A program made the translations under genes and the position numbers. Below, one piece after another: positions 1 through 8,471 of a stretch of DNA of 64,000 nucleotides (within the stretch, counting starts at the first letter, position 1; each line of letters begins with the position of its first letter). Below the pieces are notes generated by a model. The model saw only the letters and a program-made list of their open reading frames with translations, ran no database searches and had not been told where the DNA came from. The DNA comes from an uncultured bacterium (GTDB taxonomy: Bacteria > Actinomycetota > Actinomycetes > S36-B12 > CAIYMF01), in contig CAIKEU010000106.1 of assembly GCA_903826575.1 (NCBI GenBank), positions 1 through 64,000 of the forward strand, in the 5' to 3' direction.

Positions 1-33
1 GAACTGAGATGTCCATGTCGATACAGTCGAAAA

Positions 34-891
34 TTACTGGACGTGAACTGACGACGCGGGTACAGGTGCTCTGAACGTGACAGGTACATCGAAGGCAGCC
101 CGTCGTGAATCGCGACGAAGTGCATTGAGGATGGGGCGACCCGCCGCGATGATCAAAGCGACCGTGAGTGCGGCGCGCGGGATATCGAAGCCAAGTGACG
201 TCGCGATGCAAAAGGCAAGCCAGTGCCCGAGATTGGTCACGAATCCGGCGCCGGGGATGAAGCTAATCGCGGCAGGCAAGGTTCCCGCCACAGTGACAGT
301 TGGCCAGAACCACAGGTTGAGTAGGAACCCGTAGGCAAGGCAAGCGAGTGCGCCGTACACCGTCAAGAGAGCGAGTTCAGATTTACCGGAAGCGCGCGGC
401 AAGAGGCCAGCGCCAAGCCCAACCCAGCCGGCTGCGATCATCTGAAATGCCAGCCATGGGCCGACACCGCCGGTGAGCAGGGCTGAGGCGAACATACCTA
501 TTGCGCCAATCCCAAATCCGGCTCCTGGACCAAGAACTCGGCCGCCCAGAATGATGACGATCCACATCGGTTCGAAACCCGCATGACCACCACCGAAGGG
601 ACGCAGCGCCGCTGCTACTGCGGAGAGCACGCCGATCAGTGCGATGCCCTTGGCGTCGAGACCGCCGTCAGCTAAGTCGGCTAACACGACAGCGATGACG
701 AGGGGGAGGAGCACTGCGAATAACCAGGGGGTTTCCGATGCGTGGGTAATCGCCGTCGAATCGGCCGCGCCTATCAACGGCCAGAGGAATGCGAACAACC
801 CGAAGGTGGACGCGGCCGCAAGGGCTAGTCCTGTTCGTCGACCAATGTGCGCGGGACGCGACTGAGTTGTCGTCGCCGTTTGCAGGGTCAC
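34..891 (-). CDS. ECF transporter S (substrate-binding) component, probably for cobalamin
   Basis: This is an integral membrane protein of 285 residues with about six hydrophobic segments between residues 20 and 260, as expected for the substrate-capture subunit of an energy-coupling-factor vitamin importer. Glycine-rich helices (GGHAGFEPMWIVIILGG, FIPGAGFVTNLGHW) resemble actinobacterial ECF S components. The GTG start overlaps the TGA stop of the ATPase gene (GTGA), so translation is coupled, and it is the last gene of a riboswitch-led operon. The substrate is inferred from the upstream cobalamin riboswitch and not from the protein itself. About 40 bases after the stop are at the window edge and show nothing clear. 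Confidence 0.8.
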   Translation of the reverse strand: MTLQTATTTQSRPAHIGRRTGLALAAASTFGLFAFLWPLIGAADSTAITHASETPWLFAVLLPLVIAVVLADLADGGLDAKGIALIGVLSAVAAALRPFGGGHAGFEPMWIVIILGGRVLGPGAGFGIGAIGMFASALLTGGVGPWLAFQMIAAGWVGLGAGLLPRASGKSELALLTVYGALACLAYGFLLNLWFWPTVTVAGTLPAAISFIPGAGFVTNLGHWLAFCIATSLGFDIPRAALTVALIIAAGRPILNALRRDSRRAAFDVPVTFRAPVPASSVHVQ

Positions 892-2504
892 GATGCTGGC
901 TCTAGTGCTCGCGCCACCTGCGCAACTGTCAACCAGGGCTGCGGCGAAAGTACTTTGCTGACTTGTGGTGCGAACATAGGCGACCCAATCACGACGTCTG
1001 GTGCGGGTCCGTCTGCGACGATCTCACCGTCGGCTAAGACGATCACCCGCGTCGCGACATCTGCCGCGAGTTCGACGTCGTGGGTTGCTAGTAGGACGCA
1101 ACGTCCTTCTTGGGCAAGGGATTTCAGGATCGCCACGAGCTGTTGCTTGGCCGGATAATCAAGGCCGCGTGTTGGCTCATCGAGTAGGACGATCGGCGGG
1201 TCAGCGGCTAGAACGATGGCCAGCGCTAGGGCGAGCCGCTGACCCTCTGACAGATCCCGTGGATGAGTATCGTCTTTAATCCCAGGTGCTAATCGATCAA
1301 GGGTTCGTCGAGTACTGCCGGCAGCTAGGCCGCAGTCGAGATCGGTGGCACTGCATTCATCGCGCACACTGTCCGCAACGAGTAGATGGGTTGGGTCCTG
1401 GGGAACAAGACCGACGCGGGTCACGAGTTCTCGTCCGCGAAGTGACGCAGGCGCCGCGTTGCCGACGCTGGCAGAGCCGCCGTTTAGTCCGTGAAGGCCA
1501 ACAAGGGTGCCGAGCAGTGTGGATTTGCCTGCGCCATTGCGTCCCATAACTGCGACGATCTCGCCAGCCTGGGCGCTGATCGAAATGCCACGTAGTGCGA
1601 CGGTGTGCCCGTGACGAACGATGGCGTCGGACATGGATAGCGCTTCGTCGCCGTACATGTTGGTGGCGACGGATAAGTCGCTAACAAAGGGCTCGAGGCG
1701 TTCGCGAAGGGGTGCCGCGCAGCGTCGGGCATCGCGAACTGACAGGGGGAGTGGGTCCCAGCCAGCGAGGCGGCCCAACTCGACAACCGGTGGCGCCACG
1801 GGTGCGTCAATCATGATTTCGTCCGGAGTACCCATGCGAATCGCTTCACCAGGGCCACCCACGACGATGACTCGATCCGCATACTGCACGACACGCTCAA
1901 GCCTGTGCTCGGCCATCAAGACGGTGACGCCGAGATCATGGACGAGCCGCTGCAGCGCGGCCAAAACCTCTTCCGCAGCGCCGGGATCCAAGGCTGAGGT
2001 TGGTTCGTCGAGAACGAGTACAGATGGATGAGTGGTCAGCACAGCACCGATCGCGACCCGTTGACGTTCACCACCCGACAGTGACATGAGCGCGCGATTG
2101 CGCAGGTGCGCAAGGCCGAGCAGGTCAAGAGTCTCTTCCACGCGACGCCGCATAACGTCTGGTGCAAGTCCGAGGGATTCCATGCCGTAGGCAAGTTCGT
2201 CCTCAACGACGTCGGTCACAAATCCGCTCATCGGGTCCTGCGGAACGATGCCTACGACATCGGCAAGTTCACGGGGTGGATGGGTACGGGTGTCTCTTCC
2301 GGCCACCGTCACCCGTCCACTGAGTGTCCCGCCGGTGAAGTGTGGAACGAGTCCGTTTACGCATTTGAGTAGGGTGGATTTGCCCGAACCGGTTCGTCCA
2401 ACAACGAGAACGAGTTCGCCTTCGGGAATCGTCAGGTTCACATGCGACAGAACAGGTTGGGTTGCGCCGCTATAGGTGATGCTTACGTCATCGAAGGTGA
2501 TCAC
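888..2504 (-). CDS. ECF transporter ATPase with two fused nucleotide-binding domains
   Basis: The cytoplasmic motor of the importer carries both ABC ATPase halves in one chain of 538 residues. Half one has Walker A GRTGSGKST, signature LSGGERQRVAI, Walker B VLVLDEPTSALDPG and switch histidine AEHRLE. Half two has GRNGAGKST, a degenerate signature LSEGQRLAL, IVLLDEPTRGLD and ATHDVE. The ORF track starts at 2741, but a GTG at 2504 overlaps the TGA of the upstream T-component gene and sits behind AGGAGGTG, so I use 2504. EcfA-A' fusions of this sort are known in actinobacteria. The asymmetric second signature suggests one composite ATP site is weaker, which is an inference. Confidence 0.9.
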   Translation of the reverse strand: MITFDDVSITYSGATQPVLSHVNLTIPEGELVLVVGRTGSGKSTLLKCVNGLVPHFTGGTLSGRVTVAGRDTRTHPPRELADVVGIVPQDPMSGFVTDVVEDELAYGMESLGLAPDVMRRRVEETLDLLGLAHLRNRALMSLSGGERQRVAIGAVLTTHPSVLVLDEPTSALDPGAAEEVLAALQRLVHDLGVTVLMAEHRLERVVQYADRVIVVGGPGEAIRMGTPDEIMIDAPVAPPVVELGRLAGWDPLPLSVRDARRCAAPLRERLEPFVSDLSVATNMYGDEALSMSDAIVRHGHTVALRGISISAQAGEIVAVMGRNGAGKSTLLGTLVGLHGLNGGSASVGNAAPASLRGRELVTRVGLVPQDPTHLLVADSVRDECSATDLDCGLAAGSTRRTLDRLAPGIKDDTHPRDLSEGQRLALALAIVLAADPPIVLLDEPTRGLDYPAKQQLVAILKSLAQEGRCVLLATHDVELAADVATRVIVLADGEIVADGPAPDVVIGSPMFAPQVSKVLSPQPWLTVAQVARALEPAS

Positions 2505-3652
2505 GACAGCACCTCCTGACGGCGAAGCTCGCTGGCAACTCCAGTCGATGCAGGCCCGCCACCTGGTGGCAGAGGTGTGACGATACCGGGCAGAGCCGCC
2601 ATCAGGACTGCGATCGCCGGAATCGCTGGCAGCGCAGGCCATTGCAAGGGTGAGGTCTGGCCCGTAAGTGATGCGGGGTCGTTGACGGCCACAGCGATGA
2701 AAAGTGCAGCGGGGATCCAGCCGCTGAGGAGAACCAGCCACTCAGGCAGCGCCCACGGATCCGGACGATAGCGCGTACGAATTGAGCGACGACCGGCAAT
2801 GCGCAGGCCAACCATCGCGCAGATGATCCCGATGGCGACGAACGACCAGGACACCCAACTGCCGTCAACTCCATCGACGAGGGCGTAGACGCCAATACTC
2901 AAGGCAATCAACGAGATCAACACAAGGACGCGCGCAATGAATTGATCGCGTGGCTTCATCGGACGCGTTCGTCCATATCCGCGGGAATCCATTGCTGCAG
3001 CGAGGTCAACGGCGCGCTCTAATGCTCCCTCAAACACGGGCATTGCTGATCCGGCCAGTGCGCGCACACCACGATGGGGTCGACCGCGAAGACGTCGCGC
3101 AGTTTGCACTCGGCTCACGTCGGCAACGAGTTGTGGGGCGAAGGAAAGTGCGACGACGATGGAGACACCCACTTCGTACAGGGCTGCGGGAACGGTGGCC
3201 AAGAGGCGAGCGGGACTTGCGAGCGAATTCGCAGCACCGATACATGCCAGGATCGCGGCGATCACGGCGCCTTCGTACAAGGCGGACAGGAGCGCTTCGG
3301 CTGTGACTGGCCCCCCAAGGGTGATACCGGCTACCCAATCGGGGAGTTGAATGCTGGGCAGGGTGAACAGCACGTGGTCACCGAGCCCACCACCGAGAAT
3401 CATTGCCACCACAACGCGAATCGCAATCACTACGATGCCAAGGCGGCAGAACAGCGCAAAGGAGTTAGCCCACGGTGCCTCGGGCCGACGGCGGGCAACG
3501 ACCCAACCTGCGACGGAAACGATGAGGGCATGCAGGAGTGGATTTGTGGTGCGACTGACACAGGCCACCAGTCCCAATGCCCATGCCCACCAAGCCACTG
3601 GATGGGTCCAGCGGGGGAGCGCGGCCGCGCCGAGGCGATGCTGCGGCTTCAT
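2501..3652 (-). CDS. ECF transporter T component (EcfT/CbiQ family)
   Basis: This is the membrane coupling subunit that joins the S component to the ATPase. It has hydrophobic segments across residues 20-200 and then the cytoplasmic coupling stretch with the two Arg-Gly motifs typical of EcfT, ARRLRGR and AAMDSRGYGR. At 383 residues it is longer than the usual 200-270; the extra part is a C-terminal membrane block (residues about 265-365). The start at 3652 is chosen because ATGA overlaps the stop of the preceding gene; the longer 579-residue ORF in the track is out-of-frame read-through of that gene. It lies third in the operon. Confidence 0.87.
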   Translation of the reverse strand: MKPQHRLGAAALPRWTHPVAWWAWALGLVACVSRTTNPLLHALIVSVAGWVVARRRPEAPWANSFALFCRLGIVVIAIRVVVAMILGGGLGDHVLFTLPSIQLPDWVAGITLGGPVTAEALLSALYEGAVIAAILACIGAANSLASPARLLATVPAALYEVGVSIVVALSFAPQLVADVSRVQTARRLRGRPHRGVRALAGSAMPVFEGALERAVDLAAAMDSRGYGRTRPMKPRDQFIARVLVLISLIALSIGVYALVDGVDGSWVSWSFVAIGIICAMVGLRIAGRRSIRTRYRPDPWALPEWLVLLSGWIPAALFIAVAVNDPASLTGQTSPLQWPALPAIPAIAVLMAALPGIVTPLPPGGGPASTGVASELRRQEVLS

Positions 3653-4620
3653 CGGCTGCCGCCACGTCGACGTGAGGTGAACCATGCTGAGCCAGCAAGG
3701 ATTGCCACGCCAATCAGTCCGATGAACAATCCCAAGGCATTCCGTGAAGCGGAAACGGGTGCTGCCTGTGACGCGATGGTGGTTGCTGGGGGAGCGGGGG
3801 TGGCTGTCGCCGGTAAGGGCTGTGCAGACGTGAGGTTCGACGCCGAGACAACCGCTGTGGTCGACGTGACGGTTGGCGTTCCGCCCGTCGACGCGATGGC
3901 CGTTCCCGGAGAGCTCTGCGTCATTGTCGGGCTCGCTGACCGAGTTGCTGCGGTGGTGGCCGAGGATTCGGCGCGGCTTGGAGTTGCCGAACTCGAAGTT
4001 GGCGACGTGGGCAGGTTGGAGTGGGAGGGTGTTGGTGATGGCTTCGGTGTTGGAGTTGTTGTGGGCTTTGAACTCGTTGACGGTGACGACGTTGGGCTGG
4101 GTGCTGCAGCAACAGGGGTTGCACATCCGACGATCGGGTAGCCGTCGATCCCACAGATGAAACCGTTGAGGGAGCGCAAAGAGATTCCCGCAGCCCGCAT
4201 GACAGCTGAGCCATGGCTCTGGATAGGGACCTCGGTGCACTCGACTCGTCCCGAGGGAGTGTTCTGCCCCTGGGGGGCATCCTGAGCATCGCCGTAATCG
4301 ACGACCGCCGCGACCCGCTCCATCCCCGATGCGGGTGTCGCAGCTGGGCAGAGGTCCCCGAAGCTCGCTGAAGCGCGTGGAGGTTGAGCCCCTCCTCCGT
4401 TGGCGCTAGTCGTTTGGTATCTCCACCCGAGCACCCAGCCATCACCGGGAACATCGCCACCCGGCCCGAGGGGAGCGTACTGCCAGGCTGCTTGCCCCGG
4501 CCGTCCCCACCAGTAGGTCCAATACCGATATGAAGTTGCCGACGCCTGCTGCGGCGCCATGAACGCAGCGATAATCGACATCAGGGACATGAGAATGAAC
4601 GTTGCAATGAAGCGCTTCAT
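3649..4620 (-). CDS. Secreted, membrane-anchored SCO2322-family protein
   Basis: The 323-residue protein has a signal peptide (MKRFIATFILMSLMSIIAAF, likely cut after QASA at residue 28), a compact extracytoplasmic domain rich in Trp and Tyr (YRYWTYWWGRPGQAAWQYAP) with Cys residues that may pair, a Pro/Ser/Thr-rich linker (about 172-290), one membrane helix (ALGLFIGLIGVAILAGSAWF) and a basic tail. The domain resembles Streptomyces SCO2322, which also sits beside an ECF transporter and a prenyltransferase-repeat protein. An LPATA sequence is present, but it lies too far before the helix for a normal sortase signal. AAGGAGG precedes the ATG. The biochemical function is unknown; a surface accessory of B12 uptake is inferred from the operon. 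Confidence 0.8.
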   Translation of the reverse strand: MKRFIATFILMSLMSIIAAFMAPQQASATSYRYWTYWWGRPGQAAWQYAPLGPGGDVPGDGWVLGWRYQTTSANGGGAQPPRASASFGDLCPAATPASGMERVAAVVDYGDAQDAPQGQNTPSGRVECTEVPIQSHGSAVMRAAGISLRSLNGFICGIDGYPIVGCATPVAAAPSPTSSPSTSSKPTTTPTPKPSPTPSHSNLPTSPTSSSATPSRAESSATTAATRSASPTMTQSSPGTAIASTGGTPTVTSTTAVVSASNLTSAQPLPATATPAPPATTIASQAAPVSASRNALGLFIGLIGVAILAGSAWFTSRRRGGSR

Positions 4621-4672
4621 ATCCCTTGTCCCTCCTTCATGATCGTCGGCTGTTCGTCGTGCGAGTGTGCCG

Positions 4673-6037
4673 CTAGGCGGTCACTCGTCGGGATTTGGAC
4701 ACTGCCGTGGTAGTGCCGGACGTCGTGGTGGCCTTTACTACGCATCGCAGAGATGTGCTTTTGTCGGCAGTGCGGATCAGGTACGTCGCACCCGTCCCCT
4801 GCACCTTTTGTGATCCTGATCGGAACCACGTAATGCTTAACGCAGGGCTATTGGTCCAGGTGCCCGCGGCGCAGGTCACGCGACGACCGACCGACGGTGT
4901 GCCGCTAATGCTCGGACGCACCTGATTAGCGGCCAACGGTCGACGAACCAGAGAAGCCAAGTGAGCAGCCAAACGGGATCTGAGCGCGGCGGGCTGATTG
5001 GTAGCCCGGTAAACAAGCAGGAAGAGCCCCTCCAACCCAGGATCGGAGTAGGAAGCCGATTCGTTCGCTCGCAGTACTGCAACGGCCTTGTTCAACTGCG
5101 ACGAGCCCACGCCAGAAGCCGATAGTGCGAGAGCCGCCCATGCGGTGTCGCCCAGTGACTTTGAACCAGCGAGGCGCACCGAATTCGTGTAATCGAATTG
5201 TGGAACTGCACCGGCGTACTTAACTAGCAGTCGGGAAATGTAACCCGCTCCGACAATCGTTGGGCTGTAACTCGCTGGCTGACCACTGACGCAGGTGAGC
5301 GTTGAGTTAGCGGTCGACGCTGGGCGGCTTACTACATGCAGTGTCTGCCCGGTGAGAGCTAGAACCGCTGAGACCGTTGCTGAGTCGTTCGCCACAAGCC
5401 CAGTTCCAAAATCCTGATAAGCAAAGCCACCGCGATCGTTGGTATCGCTTCCGGTACAGAGGACTTGCAGCGACCGGAGGAAATCCGTTGGAGTGTGACC
5501 ATTCTTCGTCAACTGTGCGGCTGAAACTCCAGCAGCCTTGTTTGCCAGGAGTGCTAAGGCTGTGGAATTGGCATCTGATTGGCCGCCGACGAACCAAGGG
5601 AAGCCGCCATCTGGGTTTTGCATGGCCTTGAGCCAATTCAATGCCTTCGTTGCCGCAGTGACATAGCCCAAGTCGTGCAGAGCAGCGGCTGCTGCTGCTG
5701 TTGAATTGCTGTCCTCGCCCACGTAGCCGGCGGCATCAGACGCGGTGCATGCAGTTGATGATGTGGTGCGCACGGGCTGGAAACCGCCATCTGTGCACTG
5801 CTGGTGGACAAGCCAGGATGCCGCAGCTGAGGGCACGGTTCGGCCCGCGGACTTAAGTCCGAGGATCGCCAAAGACTGGCGATACACGCCGTCGTATGTG
5901 GGATCGCTTTTGCCGAACAAGCCGTAGTGAGGTGCGGGGGCCGCATAGACCGGTGCGCTAGTCCAACTGCCAAATATGCCGAGGGCGATGATTGCTGCCG
6001 AGAACGCAGCAGACGATCTCTTGCGTACTGAAAACAC
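4673..6037 (-). CDS. Secreted prenyltransferase/squalene-oxidase-repeat protein, candidate cobalamin-binding (intrinsic-factor-like) protein
   Basis: First gene behind the cobalamin riboswitch. The 454-residue product has a signal peptide (cut near VYA-AP, residue 32), then alpha/alpha-barrel repeats seen as QQCTDGGFQP (about 79-88), QNPDGGFPWF (140-149) and related NSTALALLA segments. It ends in an Ig-like domain (VRPSISGTPSVGRRVTCAAGTW onwards, about 373-454). Terpene cyclase acid motifs (DxDD) are absent and the protein is exported, so catalysis on isoprenoids is unlikely. The same fold family includes eukaryotic intrinsic factor and transcobalamin. B12 binding is inferred from the fold, the riboswitch and the importer. 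The GTG start has AAAGG six bases upstream. The gap to the next gene is 52 bp. Confidence 0.83.
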   Translation of the reverse strand: MFSVRKRSSAAFSAAIIALGIFGSWTSAPVYAAPAPHYGLFGKSDPTYDGVYRQSLAILGLKSAGRTVPSAAASWLVHQQCTDGGFQPVRTTSSTACTASDAAGYVGEDSNSTAAAAAALHDLGYVTAATKALNWLKAMQNPDGGFPWFVGGQSDANSTALALLANKAAGVSAAQLTKNGHTPTDFLRSLQVLCTGSDTNDRGGFAYQDFGTGLVANDSATVSAVLALTGQTLHVVSRPASTANSTLTCVSGQPASYSPTIVGAGYISRLLVKYAGAVPQFDYTNSVRLAGSKSLGDTAWAALALSASGVGSSQLNKAVAVLRANESASYSDPGLEGLFLLVYRATNQPAALRSRLAAHLASLVRRPLAANQVRPSISGTPSVGRRVTCAAGTWTNSPALSITWFRSGSQKVQGTGATYLIRTADKSTSLRCVVKATTTSGTTTAVSKSRRVTA

Positions 6038-6094
6038 TGAGTGCCTTTCGGGTTAGCGGTTCACGACCACATGGCCGGACTGCTCCTCGAAAGA

Positions 6095-6140
6095 CGAAAA
6101 CCCCCCGTGGCGATCTGACAAACAGATCATTACGAGGGGC
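6095..6140 (-). terminator. Riboswitch expression-platform terminator
   Basis: Read on the minus strand, CCCCTCGT and ACGGGGGG enclose a perfect GATCTG/CAGATC inner stem and are followed by TTTTCGTCTTT. It lies between the cobalamin aptamer and the first gene, 58 bases before its GTG. This fits transcription termination when cobalamin is bound. Confidence 0.72.
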
Positions 6141-6199
6141 GAGATGTACGAAACCAAGGAAGGTCCGGGCCCATGACCGTATTCCTCGACGGTGGAGCC

Positions 6200-6312
6200 T
6201 CTCGCGCCCGCCAGGCATTCCGGCTTGCCGATCACTGTCGGCTTACGGTTGCGGGTCAGCGCCGGAATCTAACCGGCTTCCCCTGGACATCGAACGCAGT
6301 TATTTACTTGTA
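6200..6312 (-). promoter_or_regulatory. Cobalamin (adenosylcobalamin-class) riboswitch aptamer
   Basis: On the minus strand the conserved core reads GGGAAgccggTTAGATTccgg, then CGCTGACCCGCAACCGTAAGCC, and ends with the B12 box AAGCCGGAATGCCTGGCGGG. These match the E. coli btuB leader elements (GGGAA..GTGCGAAT, GCTGACGCGCAGCGGTAAGG, AAGCCCGAAGACCTGCC) in order. The strands GCGTTC and GAATGC can form P2. The outer P1 pairing is unclear, so the limits are approximate. With the terminator it fills most of the 343-bp gene-free stretch 6038-6379. A TTGACA at 6342-6347 (minus strand) could be a -35 element, but no good -10 follows at the right distance. Confidence 0.92.
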
Positions 6313-6379
6313 GGGCTACTGCACCACGGCGACTAGCCACATGTCAAAGGTCTCACCCATCTGACGGCGCGGCGGGCGT

Positions 6380-6607
6380 CTATTCGGCTGGAGTCGCAGG
6401 GTGCAGGTTCATCGGGCCGTAGACGAGGCGATCATCCTCGAACAGGGCGACTGCGTCGACCCCGTCAGCAAGCAACTCAGCCCACGTCTCGCCGATCCAA
6501 CTTTCGGCATCAGCTTGATTGGGAAACGACGGTGAAGCTGTGCTGGACTCGACACTTTCACCTGCCGAGTTCTCGTAACGCCACGTCCAGGTTCCGTACG
6601 TTGTCAT
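6380..6607 (-). CDS. Small conserved actinobacterial protein, function unknown
   Basis: This is a 75-residue acidic protein (WTWRYENSAGESV..., WIGETWAELLADGVDAVALFEDDRLVYGPMNL) with no signal peptide or membrane segment. Its composition and the regular hydrophobic pattern look like a real folded small domain. It starts two bases after the stop of the aldo/keto reductase gene, so the two are probably co-transcribed. I recognise it only as a type of small conserved protein found in actinobacteria and assign no function. Confidence 0.7.
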   Translation of the reverse strand: MTTYGTWTWRYENSAGESVESSTASPSFPNQADAESWIGETWAELLADGVDAVALFEDDRLVYGPMNLHPATPAE

Positions 6608-6609
6608 GC

Positions 6610-7608
6610 TTAGGCCCTCGGCTTCGGTGAGACGGTCAGACGTGGGTCACGCACGATAACGTCTGCAAGGACGCCGTCGATCGCTGACATGAGGTCGGCT
6701 TCAAGCTTCACGCCGACGGCGCCGAGGTTGTCCACCAGTTGCTCGGGACGGCTGGCGCCGACGATCGCGGAGGCAATGAACGGGTGCTGCAGAACCCACG
6801 CGACCGCAAGTTGCGCCATCGACAGCCCGGCCTGCTCTGCAAGGGGTCGAAGGTTTTGGACGGCCGTGAGGATCTCGTCGGTGCGAAGGTCTTCAGTGAA
6901 GTGTGCGCTGGTCGGATCAGTTGCGCGGGATCCGGCGGGGGGTGGCTGGCCCGGCAGGTACTTACCAGTCAGGATGCCCTGAGCGATCGGGCTCCAGACG
7001 ATCTGGCTCATACCAAGTTCGTCGCAGGTCGGCACTACCTCTGCCTCGATGACGCGGTACAGCATCGAATACTGCGGCTGATTCGAGATGAAGTGGTCGA
7101 AGCCCATCACTGCGGCGATGTCGTGGGCGCGGCGAATCTCTTCGGCACTCCACTCCGAGACTCCGATGTATAGGGCCTTGCCTGCGCGAAGGATGTCGTC
7201 GAACGCGCGAAGTGTTTCTTCCAGTGGAGTCTCGTAGTCGAAGCGGTGAGCCTGGTAAAGATCGACGTAATCGGTCTGTAGACGACGCAGGGAGGCGTCG
7301 ATGCTCTCCATGATGTGCTTGCGCGACAGGCCTCTATCGTTGGGCCCGTCACCCGTAGGCCAGTAGACCTTGGTGAAGATCTCTAGGCCTTCGCGGCGCT
7401 GACCCTTGAGTGCTCGCCCCAGAATCGCCTCGGCACGAGTCCCCGCGTAGACATCCGCGGTGTCGAAGGTGGTAACTCCGTGATCGAGTGCAACGTTCAC
7501 GCACGCGGTGGCGGCGTCCTCTTCAACCTGCGAGCCGTGCGTTACCCAGTTGCCGTACGAAATTTCACTGATCTTCAGGCCACTGTGTCCAAGGAATCTA
7601 TGCTGCAT
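6610..7608 (-). CDS. Aldo/keto reductase, potassium-channel beta-subunit-like type
   Basis: NADPH-dependent oxidoreductase of 332 residues with the (beta/alpha)8 AKR pattern: catalytic Asp and Tyr in TFDTADVYAGTRAE (about 50-63), the lysine segment LEIFTKVYWP, the histidine segment YVDLYQAHRFDYETPLEET, the SNQPQYSMLYR strand and the C-terminal cofactor segment ASAIVGASRPEQLVDN. The sequence is closest in style to the YghZ/Kv-beta group. The physiological substrate cannot be read from sequence. It precedes the small 75-residue gene with a 2-bp gap. Confidence 0.92.
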   Translation of the reverse strand: MQHRFLGHSGLKISEISYGNWVTHGSQVEEDAATACVNVALDHGVTTFDTADVYAGTRAEAILGRALKGQRREGLEIFTKVYWPTGDGPNDRGLSRKHIMESIDASLRRLQTDYVDLYQAHRFDYETPLEETLRAFDDILRAGKALYIGVSEWSAEEIRRAHDIAAVMGFDHFISNQPQYSMLYRVIEAEVVPTCDELGMSQIVWSPIAQGILTGKYLPGQPPPAGSRATDPTSAHFTEDLRTDEILTAVQNLRPLAEQAGLSMAQLAVAWVLQHPFIASAIVGASRPEQLVDNLGAVGVKLEADLMSAIDGVLADVIVRDPRLTVSPKPRA

Positions 7609-7672
7609 AGCCAGACTTTACGACCAGCCATCCCAAGGTGCGCGCTGGGGAGACCCTAAGTCGACCTCCGAG

Positions 7673-8278
7673 CTAGCGACGGCGTGGCTTAGCGGGCTTT
7701 CCGCCCAATCCAACGCGCGGTGGTGGCAAGCGGAATCGACGTAGCTGCAGGGCGCGCATGATGCCGTAAAACGTTGCGCCACTGGCGTTTTCGTTGGGGA
7801 ATTTCTCAGGAATTGTGCGCTTGAGTTTGAACCAGATCCACAAGCCGTCGAGAACGACCCCGATCAACATGAAGATCCAGATGTAGACCAACAGGAGTTG
7901 GACCCAACTGACATGCAGGAACCCGAGTAGCAATACAGCCAACGCCACCGGGATGAATAGTTCGCCAACGCTGAGGCGACCATCGATGTAGTCGCGAACA
8001 TAGGCCTTGACCGGGCCGGCGTCGCGTGGAGGCAGGCGCTTGGGATCCCCGCTCATCAGCGCTGCGCGCGATGCTTCGCGCTCCTGAGCCCGCGCGTTCC
8101 GGCTCGCATCTCGGCTCGCTCTGGGATCCGCAGTGCCTGTGAGAGCAGCCTTGCGAGCAGCCTCGGCCTCTTTGCGAGAGGGAGTTGGCTTGCCCTTGGG
8201 CTGCTGGTCGGCAGGCAGGTTCGGATCTAGTGACGGCGCGGTGACGTCAGGTTCTGCGGTCTTGTTGCGGCGAAACAT
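7673..8278 (-). CDS. DUF3043 family membrane protein
   Basis: The 201-residue protein has a charged, Ala/Arg/Lys-rich N-terminal half (to about 100) and then YVRDYIDGRLSVGELFIPVALAVLLLGFLHV and a second helix LLLVYIWIFMLIGVVLDGLWIWFKLKRTIPEKFP. This layout is diagnostic of the actinobacterial DUF3043 family, whose role is unknown. The ATG at 8276-8278 starts the open frame. The 193 bp between it and pspA, which is divergent, must hold both promoters; I see no convincing consensus there. Confidence 0.85.
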   Translation of the reverse strand: MFRRNKTAEPDVTAPSLDPNLPADQQPKGKPTPSRKEAEAARKAALTGTADPRASRDASRNARAQEREASRAALMSGDPKRLPPRDAGPVKAYVRDYIDGRLSVGELFIPVALAVLLLGFLHVSWVQLLLVYIWIFMLIGVVLDGLWIWFKLKRTIPEKFPNENASGATFYGIMRALQLRRFRLPPPRVGLGGKPAKPRRR

Positions 8279-8471
8279 GAGCGAGAGCCTACGTTAAAAG
8301 GTCTGCGCGGTACACGCGCACCACAGGCCGACGCCGGGTGCGATGGGCGACGGTGGGCCGTGGAGGCCACCTGAGTGGGGGACAGATGCGCCCTGATCGA
8401 TATAACCTCGTAGTCGGTAGAGTCTTAGTCAGCGCTGTCCGCGCTTGTCCAACGATGGAAGGAGCGCCCAC

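Noticed and set aside
4027-4100. Sortase substrate call for the SCO2322-family protein (LPATA)
   Set aside because: The motif has no Gly and lies well before the membrane helix, unlike sortase signals; plain membrane anchoring is simpler.
3074-4141. 355-residue plus-strand ORF
   Set aside because: It lies antisense across the SCO2322-family and EcfT genes, which have signal peptide, motifs and ribosome sites; its composition is that of a shadow frame.
4673-6037. Terpene or squalene cyclase function for the repeat protein
   Set aside because: It is exported, has an Ig-like tail and lacks the DxDD-type catalytic acids; the riboswitch and importer point to vitamin capture.
5958-6336. ORFs on both strands over the riboswitch (5958-6218 minus, 5992-6336 plus)
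   Set aside because: The DNA is explained by the aptamer and terminator; the frames have no family features.
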